From assembly GCA_937858455.1 (NCBI GenBank), contig CALLYN010000213.1, forward strand, positions 1 through 11,021: a stretch of 11,021 nt of DNA, in the 5' to 3' direction. Shown here piece by piece: positions 6,074 to 11,021 of the stretch (positions within the stretch are counted from its first letter, which is position 1; the number at the start of each line of letters is the position of its first letter). The notes under the pieces are model-generated. The model made no database searches. It was given only the letters and a program-made list of their open reading frames with translations, and was not told the DNA's origin. This stretch comes from an uncultured Kouleothrix sp. Lineage in GTDB: Bacteria; Chloroflexota; Chloroflexia; Chloroflexales; Roseiflexaceae. Both the position numbers and the translations under genes were made by a program.

Positions 6074-6115
6074 AACGTACAGTGTACGTACTGTATACTA
6101 CGTACACTGTACGTT
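6074..6115. promoter_or_regulatory. Operator: 17-bp perfect inverted repeat between CPBP and TetR genes
   Basis: AACGTACAGTGTACGTA (6074-6090) is the exact reverse complement of 6099-6115, spaced by CTGTATAC. A -10-like TATACT (6094-6099) lies in the centre, though I see no good -35. It occupies most of the 96 bp between the two divergent start codons, so a bound repressor would block both genes. The core GTACAGTGTACGTA (6077-6090) is 13/14 identical to 2477-2490 in the other TetR control region. Autoregulation by the TetR gene at 6144 is the natural reading. Confidence 0.75.
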
Positions 6116-6143
6116 GTCAAGTTTCCGGGAAGGAGATCGCGCT

Positions 6144-6845
6144 ATGCCACGCAGCCGCCCGCCGCTCACCCGCGACGAGATCCTATCCACCGCGCTCGCG
6201 ATCGTCGACGCGCAGGGGCTCGAGGGCCTCTCGATGCGCAAGCTGGCCGCCGCGCTGGGGGTCAAGGTGATGTCGCTCTACAATCACGTGCGCGACCGAG
6301 ACGACCTGCTGCATGGCATGGTCGATCGGGTGCTCGCGTCGATCACGCAGCCGGCGGAAAATCTCGCCTGGCCGGCGACCCTGGAATACTTCGCGCAGTC
6401 ACTCTATGGAGCGCTGATTGTCCACCCGGCCCTGGTGACGGAGATCGAGCAGGCGGAGCCGCTGAGCGGGCGTGTGCTGATGGGGATGGAGCGGGTGCTG
6501 CTGGCGCTGAAGGCGGCCGGCCTCAGCCCGCGTGAGCAGGTCAGCGCTTTTCGTGGGCTGGTGGCCGTGGTTCTGGGATTTGTCCTGGCCCACACCCGCG
6601 GGCTGACGGTGAGCCGGGCCGACGCGCAGGCCACGTGGGAGCGCTGGGATAGCCAGCAGTTCACGGGCTCAGAACGGCCGTACCTCATCGAGCTCGCGCC
6701 ATACTTTCAGGACACCCGCGCCGACGACGACTTCGCGTTTGTGCTGCAGGCCTACCTCGACGCGCTGCGCGCGAGGGTGCATTTGAACGATGCATCCGCT
6801 AAACAGGTCGACGGCGCTGTTGAGCCTGCGAGGCCAGAGGTGTGA
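6144..6845 (+). CDS. TetR/AcrR-family transcriptional repressor
   Basis: A 233-residue one-domain-plus-sensor regulator. The N-terminal HTH (about 10-49) reads RDEILSTALAIVDAQGLEGL, SMRKLAAALGVKVMSLYNHV and continues RDRDDLLHGMVD; the remaining helical region carries the tetracycline-repressor-like C-terminal domain (HPALVTEIEQAEPLSG, GMERVLLALKAAGLSPREQ). ATG 6144 is chosen because AAGGAG (6130-6135) lies 8 nt ahead and the HTH begins normally; an upstream in-frame ATG at 6114 would lie within the operator. Its recognition segment resembles that of the other TetR protein (LGASPMSLYRHV versus LGVKVMSLYNHV). Likely targets: itself and the divergent CPBP gene, perhaps also the DUF1772 gene downstream. 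Confidence 0.87.
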   Translation: MPRSRPPLTRDEILSTALAIVDAQGLEGLSMRKLAAALGVKVMSLYNHVRDRDDLLHGMVDRVLASITQPAENLAWPATLEYFAQSLYGALIVHPALVTEIEQAEPLSGRVLMGMERVLLALKAAGLSPREQVSAFRGLVAVVLGFVLAHTRGLTVSRADAQATWERWDSQQFTGSERPYLIELAPYFQDTRADDDFAFVLQAYLDALRARVHLNDASAKQVDGAVEPARPEV

Positions 6846-6869
6846 GTCTGCGCCGCCTTGGTGAGGCAC

Positions 6870-6897
6870 TTGACATCCCGACAATACATAGTATACT
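6870..6897 (+). promoter_or_regulatory. Sigma-70-type promoter of the DUF1772 gene
   Basis: Consensus -35 TTGACA at 6870-6875 and -10 TATACT at 6892-6897, spacer 16 bp. It is the best promoter match I see in the window. The -10 lies inside the perfect palindrome at 6887-6900, so binding there would block RNA polymerase. The gene start is about 45 nt after the expected transcription start. Confidence 0.68.
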
Positions 6898-6926
6898 ATG
6901 CATTATTAATTGAATAGCATGCTATG
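6887..6926. promoter_or_regulatory. Pair of operator-like palindromes over the DUF1772 promoter
   Basis: CATAGTATACTATG (6887-6900) is a perfect 14-bp palindrome covering the -10; AATAGCATGCTATG (6913-6926) is a second, near-perfect copy (inner 12 bp perfect), centres 26 bp apart. The outer sequences AATACATAG at 6883 and CTATGTATT ending at 6930 are also inverted. Two similar dyads at and after the start of transcription indicate repression. The binder could be the upstream TetR, the downstream MarR or a distant regulator; the sequence differs from the GTAC-type sites of the two TetR regions. Confidence 0.62.
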
Positions 6927-6949
6927 TATTTTTCTGGGAGGCGCTTGCC

Positions 6950-7414
6950 ATGGATCGTTGGTTCAAGCTCACGCACCTCTTCTCCTTCGCGCTGCTCGCC
7001 GGCTTCATGGCCGTCACGCAGTGGTCGCTGATCCCAGCCCAGAACCGGCTCCCCGCCGAAGGGTATGCGATCCTTGAGCAGGGGATGAACGATCGTCTGG
7101 AGACGCTTACGCCCATCCTGATGATCGCCACGGTCGCGAGCGGGATTGGGGCCTTGTTCCTCGTCTGGCGGCGCAGCCCGCGAACCCGCGCGCTTCAGGG
7201 GCTCGCGCTGGCCTGTGCGGTGGCGATGGTGATCTCGACGCTGACCATCAATGCGCCAGTCAACTTCGCGATCGACACCTGGAATACCGCTGCTCCACCT
7301 GCGGACTGGTCAGCGCTACGCGACCGCTGGGAGCTCGGCCACACCATCCGCGCGTATGTCGGTCTGGTTGGGCTGCTGGCCGCCCTCGTCGCGACGATCT
7401 GGGATGGCGCGTAG
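6950..7414 (+). CDS. DUF1772 (anthrone oxygenase-like) membrane protein
   Basis: A 154-residue protein with four hydrophobic segments (about 7-28, 54-73, 83-104 and 132-152). The block TINAPVNFAIDTWN (99-112), followed by PPADWSALRDRWELGHTIRA, is the hallmark of the DUF1772 family: an Asn after Pro-Val, a Trp, then a DW...LRxRWexxHxxR stretch. Some fungal members are called anthrone oxygenases; bacterial members are mostly uncharacterised, so no reaction is claimed. ATG 6950 follows GGGAGG (6936-6941) at 8 nt. It has its own regulated-looking promoter at 6870-6897, and a second membrane-protein gene, now broken, follows 46 nt later. Confidence 0.78.
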   Translation: MDRWFKLTHLFSFALLAGFMAVTQWSLIPAQNRLPAEGYAILEQGMNDRLETLTPILMIATVASGIGALFLVWRRSPRTRALQGLALACAVAMVISTLTINAPVNFAIDTWNTAAPPADWSALRDRWELGHTIRAYVGLVGLLAALVATIWDGA

Positions 7415-7460
7415 GTCGAACTTGACCATTTCGCAAGACTATGATAAACAGAAGCCCGCT

Positions 7461-7944
7461 ATGCAACGCATCCTAAAGGTCATTCATCTGGCCGGGCTAG
7501 CAACGTTGCTCGGCGGCTTGCTCAACCGGCTTGTCGGTGGAGTGGGGGCGGAGCACCGGGCTCGGCAGCGTTTGCGCTTATGCACGCCCAGAGCGTGGCA
7601 ATGACGCAGGCGCTGACGATGCCTGGTTTGGCACTGGCGGCCATCTCGGGCTTCGCCCTGGTGTGGATCTCGCGGCTCTCGCCAGCTCGCCACCGCTGGC
7701 TTGCAATGCACGCCGGGCTAGCGGTTGTGGCAGGAATCCTTGTGGCGGCGCTGCTCTTGCCCGCCGGCAGGCGGCGCTGGAGGCGGCTCGCGCCGCCACA
7801 GCCCCCGGTGCGACCGTCGCTGCGGCCGAGCGTATCGCCGGCACAGTCGCGAGCACACTGACGCTCGCGCTCATCGCATTCGGCGTCGACAAGCCCAAGC
7901 TGGCGGTGGGCTCTCCGCCGAGGAACCAGGCGGGGGCATTGTAG
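7461..7944 (+). pseudogene. Four-helix membrane protein gene broken by two frameshifts
   Basis: Three frames read on in sequence. The first, from ATG 7461, gives MQRILKVIHLAGLATLLGGL and LNRLV before turning into nonsense near a G-run at 7542-7546. The second continues GGAPGSAAFALMHAQSVAMT, LALAAISGFALVWISRL and a third helix with GLAVVAGILVAALLLPAG. Near 7760-7775 the third takes over: RQAALEAARAATAPG, AERIAGTVASTLTLALIAFG, ending at TAG 7942-7944. Each break equals a loss of one base. Rebuilt, the protein has about 160 residues and four helices, resembling DUF2269/CopD-like small membrane proteins, though that family name is tentative. It could be a true pseudogene or a sequencing error. 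Confidence 0.62.
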
Positions 7945-7970
7945 ACGGCCAACAACAGCAGAGCATCGGT

Positions 7971-8438
7971 ATGCCACCAAAGCATCACGCACTGGAAACG
8001 CACTTTTCGCGCCCAAAGAGCCTGGGGTATCTCTCCTACCGCCTCGCGCGGCTCTTCTCGCGTGCGCTGGACAGTCGGCTCGCCGCACACGGCGTACCGA
8101 TCGGCCAGTTTCGGGTCCTGCTCATCCTCTGGGAGGTCGAGCAGAGTACCCAGGCCGAGCTTGCCCACTACCTTGATATCGAACAGCCGACGGCTGCCGC
8201 CACCATCAGCCGGATGCAGCGCGACGGGCTGATCACGACCAGCCCGGATCCCGCTGACGGGCGACGCCTCCTGATTCGGATGACTGAGCGAGGGCGCGCA
8301 CTGCGCGGCCCGCTCACCGCCGAGGCCCAGTACATCAACGATCTGGCCATCGAGGGCATGACGGCCGCTGAAGCTGAGCAGGCGCTCGACCTGCTCGCGC
8401 GCCTCGGTGACGCGCTCGCTCGCGAGGTTGGTTTCTGA
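7971..8438 (+). CDS. MarR-family transcriptional regulator
   Basis: A 155-residue protein of typical MarR length, a dimeric winged-helix repressor or activator. The wHTH spans about 46-105: QFRVLLILWEVEQSTQAELA, then HYLDIEQPTAAATISRMQRD (recognition helix), then the wing with DPADGRR (93-99), the characteristic D-x-R-x-x-type wing. N- and C-terminal helices supply the dimer interface. ATG 7971 is the first good start; no strong ribosome site precedes it, so translation may be weak or coupled. The arginase-type gene begins 27 nt after its stop, so the two are likely cotranscribed and the MarR may control it, or the membrane genes upstream. Confidence 0.85.
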   Translation: MPPKHHALETHFSRPKSLGYLSYRLARLFSRALDSRLAAHGVPIGQFRVLLILWEVEQSTQAELAHYLDIEQPTAAATISRMQRDGLITTSPDPADGRRLLIRMTERGRALRGPLTAEAQYINDLAIEGMTAAEAEQALDLLARLGDALAREVGF

Positions 8439-8465
8439 ACATCAAGCTTAGAGCGAGGAATCAGA

Positions 8466-9317
8466 ATGACAGCACGTGCGACCGAGCGGCTGGCCGCTAT
8501 CCAGCCAGGCGATCTGGCCATGCTGGGCGTGCCGTGGGATGCGCACTCCTCGTTCCTGCGCGGCGCGGCGCTGGCCCCGACACAAATTCGCGCCACGCTG
8601 CACAACGGGGCGATGAACCTTTGCGCCGAGAACGGTCACGACCTTGGCGTCGAGCCGCGCTGGCACGACCTAGGCGACCTTGCTATCCCGCTCGGCGACG
8701 ACACCGCGGCGCTGGCGGCAATCACCGGCGCGGCCGCAGATGTACTCGCCCGCGGCGGGCGCCTGCTGGCGCTTGGCGGCGACCACGCGAGCAGCTTCCC
8801 GCTGCTGCGCGCCTATGGCCGGGACTACCCCGGGCTCACCGTTCTGCATATCGACGCGCACCCCGACCTGTACGACGAGCTGGATGGCGATCGCCTCTCG
8901 CACGCCTGCCCGTTCGCCCGCGCGCTGGAGGAAGGGCTGATCGCGCGGCTGGTGCAGGTGGGCATCCGCACGCTGAACCCGCACCAGCGCGCTCAGGCCG
9001 CGCGCTTCGGCGTGGAGATCATAACGATGCGCGAGTGGCGGCCGGGCCTCGAGCTGCGACTGAGCGGGCCGCTGTACGTGTCGCTCGATCTCGACGCGCT
9101 CGACCCGGCCTTCGCGCCGGGCGTATCGCACCACGAGCCGGGCGGCCTGAGCACCCGCGAACTGCTGGGGATCATTCAGGGCCTGCCTGCACCAGTGGGG
9201 GCCGACCTAGTGGAGCTCAACCCGGTGCGCGACCCGCAGGGCATCACTGCCGCGCTGGCGGCCAAGCTCGTAAAGGAGCTGGCGACACAGCTGCTGGGCG
9301 GGCCACGCCCAGCCTAG
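8466..9317 (+). CDS. Ureohydrolase (arginase/agmatinase family, plant-type arginase-like)
   Basis: A 283-residue, probably cytoplasmic dimanganese enzyme that hydrolyses a guanidino compound to urea and an amine. All metal ligands are visible: GGDH (His107), DAHPD (Asp130, His132, Asp134) and SLDLDALDP (Asp208, Asp210). His146 in LSHACPFARALEEG is placed as in arginases. The C-terminal half, RLVQVGIRTLNPHQRAQAAR, EIITMREW and APGVSHHEPGGLSTRELL, resembles plant arginases, which belong to the agmatinase-like branch; hence arginine or agmatine are both possible and I give no symbol. ATG 8466 follows GCGAGGAA with about 7 nt spacing. It lies 27 nt after the MarR gene and converges on the amino acid dehydrogenase, together suggestive of arginine/glutamate nitrogen metabolism. 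Confidence 0.86.
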   Translation: MTARATERLAAIQPGDLAMLGVPWDAHSSFLRGAALAPTQIRATLHNGAMNLCAENGHDLGVEPRWHDLGDLAIPLGDDTAALAAITGAAADVLARGGRLLALGGDHASSFPLLRAYGRDYPGLTVLHIDAHPDLYDELDGDRLSHACPFARALEEGLIARLVQVGIRTLNPHQRAQAARFGVEIITMREWRPGLELRLSGPLYVSLDLDALDPAFAPGVSHHEPGGLSTRELLGIIQGLPAPVGADLVELNPVRDPQGITAALAAKLVKELATQLLGGPRPA

Positions 9318-9442
9318 CAGCGCCGCTTGCCAAGCTGATCGCGCACACACAAAAAATCCATCACGATTGGCATTGCCCCAGCCGGCTAGGGCTAGCCAGC
9401 AGCAGGTCGATCAGATGCGCGCCATCGGTCACACCTGGCCTG

Positions 9443-9990
9443 CTACGGGTAGATCCCGCGCGCCACGATTGCCTCGACCACCCGACCGACCGCCAGCACC
9501 AGCACACCGGCGCGCAGCGACAGCCGGCGCGCATCGGCAATCTGTAATGCCTGGCGGGCCGCGTCGGCGGCAAGCCGATCGAGCTGGGCGTAGACCTCGC
9601 GCGAAGTCCACAGGAACTGCTGCAGCCCCTGCACCCATTCAAAGTAGCTCGCTGCCACCTGCCCGGCCCCGGTCAGCACGTCGGGGATGACCGTTGCGCC
9701 GCGCGCCTCCAGCACCCAGTCAGCCTCTACGTCGACCATGCCGCCGGCTTCGACGACTAGATCGGCGCGGATTTCAAGCGCCTCCACGGCGCCTAGCACC
9801 GGCACCTGCCCCCCAAGCAGCAGGATGTCGCAGTGATGGCCAAGCGCGGCCGCGGCGGGCAGCTCGGCCACGCTCGCCCCCAAATCGCGCATCAGCGGCA
9901 CCAGTGCCTGCTCACCTGGCGCGGCCCCGGCTACGACCGCCCGCGCGCCATGCAGATCGATGCCGCGCGCAGCGGCGACGCCATGGTCCA
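9443..9990 (-). CDS. Glu/Leu/Phe/Val dehydrogenase, C-terminal part only
   Basis: About 180 residues of the NAD(P)-binding and C-terminal region of an amino acid dehydrogenase: ARGIDLHGARAVVAG at the Rossmann start, CDILLLGG, ADLVVEAGGMVDVEAD, GATVIPDVLTGAGQVAASYF, EWVQGLQQF and AARQALQIADARRLSL, ending in VVEAIVARGIYP. SYFEWVQNLQ-type motif and order fit the GDH family. The N-terminal substrate domain with the catalytic Lys is missing, because the sequence turns into an unrelated mutY at about 9,980-9,995. Two conserved spots are changed: EGAN-x-P becomes EAGGMV and NAGGV becomes GAGQV; the Rossmann loop after VVAG lacks the usual QGFGxVG and the region is shorter than usual. Divergent paralogue or already weakened gene; partial as seen. 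Confidence 0.68.
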
Positions 9991-10150
9991 CGGCTTCAGC
10001 CACTACCGGCTGCGGATCCATCCGCACCGCATCGCCGGGGTGCGGCCGCGCGACGCGGTCGGCGATAATGGCGATCTACGCTGGGCAGCGCGCGCGGAAC
10101 TCAAGGCCATCGGCCTGCCCGCACCGGTGCGGCGATTGCTGGAGGAATGA
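9981..10150 (+). CDS. mutY: MutY A/G-specific adenine glycosylase, 3' end only
   Basis: The last 56 or so codons of a gene whose product ends [42 protein letters not shown]. This is the Nudix-like C-terminal domain of MutY, where FSHYRL/FTHxxL recognises 8-oxoG opposite the mispaired A that the enzyme excises. The upstream domain (HhH-GPD and iron-sulfur cluster) is absent; the frame continues leftward only as the shadow of the minus-strand dehydrogenase. The stop TGA overlaps the following gene region, and yggX-type genes directly downstream of mutY are a known gammaproteobacterial arrangement, which supports the assignment. Left boundary is approximate. Confidence 0.66.
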
Positions 10151-10152
10151 CG

Positions 10153-10425
10153 ATGGCGCGGATGGTGTTCTGCGAAGTGGACCAGATCGAAACCGAGGGC
10201 CTGGATTTCGCCCCCTGGCCCGGCGAAGCCGGCAAGCGCGTGTTCGCCAGCGTCGGCAAGCCGGCCTGGCAGCGCTGGCTGGCGCACCAGACCATGCTGA
10301 TCAACGAGAACCGGCTGTCGCCGCTCAACCCGCAGCACCGCGCCTTGTTGGAAGGCGAGATGCTGAAGTTCCTGTTCGGCGGCGGCGCGGAAAAGCCGGC
10401 GGGTTACGTGCCCACCGACGCCTGA
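10153..10425 (+). CDS. yggX: Fe(2+)-trafficking / oxidative damage protection protein (YggX family)
   Basis: A 90-residue cytoplasmic protein of exactly family size, thought to buffer or deliver Fe(2+) and protect iron-sulfur enzymes from oxidation. Motifs: RMVFC at the N-terminus with the conserved Cys, [36 protein letters not shown] and [12 protein letters not shown] choose ATG 10153 because GGAGGA (10141-10146) is 6 nt ahead; the ATG at 10147, which overlaps the mutY stop, leaves no spacer. It is the second gene of a mutY-yggX pair, both linked to oxidative damage. It converges on the lipoprotein gene and overlaps its end by 22 bp. Sequence style is Xanthomonadaceae-like. Confidence 0.9.
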   Translation: MARMVFCEVDQIETEGLDFAPWPGEAGKRVFASVGKPAWQRWLAHQTMLINENRLSPLNPQHRALLEGEMLKFLFGGGAEKPAGYVPTDA

Positions 10426-10823
10426 GCGCGCAGCGCCGCCTCGGCCGCACGCACCGCCTGCACGTCGACCGGGCGGATTTCCTCGATCCTGCAACTCACC
10501 GGGGAACCGTCAGTCAGGATGCGATCGAGCTTCGCCATCACGTACGGACCGGTCGAACTCAACCGCAATACCGGCGACGCACTGCCCCAATCCAGGCACG
10601 GGCCAGAGACCTTCATCAGCCAGGTTTCCTTCGGCCGCATGCTGAGCAGGACGTGCTCGTCGTCGATGCGGTCCCAGCCCATCGCGTTGTAGAAGCGGAT
10701 CTGCTTCACCGGTGCACCCGAATGCGCCTGGTACATGGCCAGGCGATCCGCATCGCTGGCGCGGTTGGTCGCGCAGGCGCCAAGGCCAAGCACGGCGAGC
10801 ATCGGGATGATCAGGGCTTTCAT
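10404..10823 (-). CDS. DUF6491-type lipoprotein
   Basis: A 139-residue predicted lipoprotein. Residues 1-16 form a signal peptide ([16 protein letters not shown]) with lipobox L-G-A-C and acylated Cys17, so it should be anchored in the envelope. The mature part has two distant cysteines (PCLDWG and VSCRIEEI) and motifs [19 protein letters not shown] and [12 protein letters not shown], resembling the DUF6491 family seen in Xanthomonadaceae; its function is unknown. ATG 10823 is chosen over longer in-frame options because it gives a clean signal peptide and has GGAG 5 nt upstream. Its 3' end overlaps that of the convergent yggX gene by 22 bp (10404-10425). Confidence 0.78.
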   Translation of the reverse strand: MKALIIPMLAVLGLGACATNRASDADRLAMYQAHSGAPVKQIRFYNAMGWDRIDDEHVLLSMRPKETWLMKVSGPCLDWGSASPVLRLSSTGPYVMAKLDRILTDGSPVSCRIEEIRPVDVQAVRAAEAALRAQASVGT

Positions 10824-10913
10824 GGCGGTCTCCGGCAGTGGTGGCGATGATCTTGCTCCCCGCTCGCCCAACGGATGCTTTACCCGGCGCAGCGCGTTCA
10901 GCGGCCGTCCGGC

Positions 10914-10942
10914 TTGCCCTGCCCGGCTTCGCCCCGTATCAT
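10914..10942 (+). promoter_or_regulatory. Likely promoter of the tRNA-Phe gene
   Basis: TTGCCC (10914-10919) and TATCAT (10937-10942) with a 17-bp spacer, followed by a GC-rich stretch (gcgcgg) of the kind seen in growth-regulated stable-RNA promoters. The tRNA starts 26 nt after the -10 box. Confidence 0.45.
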
Positions 10943-10968
10943 GCGCGGCTCGTTTCACCGGCTGCACT

Positions 10969-11021
10969 GGCCGGGTAGCTCAGTTGGTAGAGCAGGGGAT
11001 TGAAAATCCCCGTGTCGGGGG
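10969..11021 (+). tRNA. tRNA-Phe (GAA), 3' end cut by the window
   Basis: Acceptor 5' strand GGCCGGG, TA at 8-9, D arm GCTC-AGTTGGTA-GAGC, anticodon arm GGGGA-TTGAAAA-TCCCC with anticodon GAA, variable GTGTC and the first T-stem strand GGGGG. The window stops there, so the T-loop, acceptor 3' strand and CCA are not seen. It reads phenylalanine codons UUC/UUU and supports a gammaproteobacterial right end. Confidence 0.93.

Noticed and set aside
7422..7445. TTGACC and TATGAT as promoter for the broken membrane gene
   Set aside because: Spacer is only 12 bp, too short for a sigma-70 promoter.
9384..9397. ggctag/ctagcc inverted repeat between ureohydrolase and dehydrogenase as terminator
   Set aside because: The loop would be 2 nt and no T-run follows on either strand.
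8534..9547. 337-codon frame over the ureohydrolase gene
   Set aside because: Arg/Pro/Ala-rich shadow of a gene with complete metal-binding motifs.
9443..10150. Natural antisense pair or fusion of dehydrogenase and mutY
   Set aside because: Beyond about 15-20 bp the two genes do not overlap as homologous sequence; both are simply truncated at the joint.
9960..10850. 296-codon frame over yggX and the lipoprotein gene
   Set aside because: Runs through two recognised genes in another frame, without recognisable domains.

Overview
This 11-kb window is GC-rich bacterial DNA that looks like two pieces joined. Bases 1 to about 9,980 read as one accessory region, probably from a filamentous Chloroflexota relative (Roseiflexus/Kouleothrix-like). 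That guess rests on the regulator and membrane-protein mix and on GC-rich palindromes with 3-nt loops; it is an inference of moderate strength. Bases from about 9,985 to the end read as a conserved gammaproteobacterial chromosome segment of Xanthomonadaceae/Lysobacter type: mutY 3' end, yggX-type Fe(2+)-trafficking gene, DUF6491-type lipoprotein, tRNA-Phe. The change falls inside two genes that are both truncated at the same point, so it is either an assembly chimera or a recombination joint.

Layout. 1-397: no supportable gene, one hairpin. 398-636: wreck of a YdeI/OmdA-type gene. 655-1164: intact GNAT acetyltransferase. 1197-1560: remnants of an Lrp/AsnC regulator (minus) and a TetR regulator (plus). 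1535-2269: intact TetR regulator (minus), diverging from a 14-TM-type DHA2 efflux pump (2602-4011) followed closely by an alpha/beta-hydrolase (4038-4916). 4917-5279: palindrome-rich spacer containing a 176-bp MITE-like element with inverted ends and an 8-bp flanking direct repeat. 5280-6047: CPBP/CAAX-type membrane protein (minus), diverging from a second TetR regulator (6144-6845) over a 17-bp perfect inverted repeat. 6950-7414: DUF1772-type membrane protein behind a clear promoter embedded in a palindrome. 7461-7944: four-helix membrane protein gene broken by two frameshifts. 7971-8438: MarR regulator. 8466-9317: arginase/agmatinase-family ureohydrolase resembling plant-type arginases. 9443 to about 9,990: C-terminal part of a Glu/Leu-type amino acid dehydrogenase (minus).

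How the genes may work together. The left part holds two regulator-plus-membrane-protein units: TetR with efflux pump and hydrolase, and TetR with CPBP protein. The two TetR control regions share a 14-bp core differing at one base, and the HTH segments are alike, suggesting related or cross-talking repressors. The ureohydrolase and dehydrogenase would fit arginine/agmatine and glutamate catabolism, but they are convergent, not one operon. I see no CRISPR array, phage module, toxin-antitoxin pair or defence island. The most unusual structures are the MITE-like element, the shared operators, the cluster of decayed genes and the taxonomic joint.
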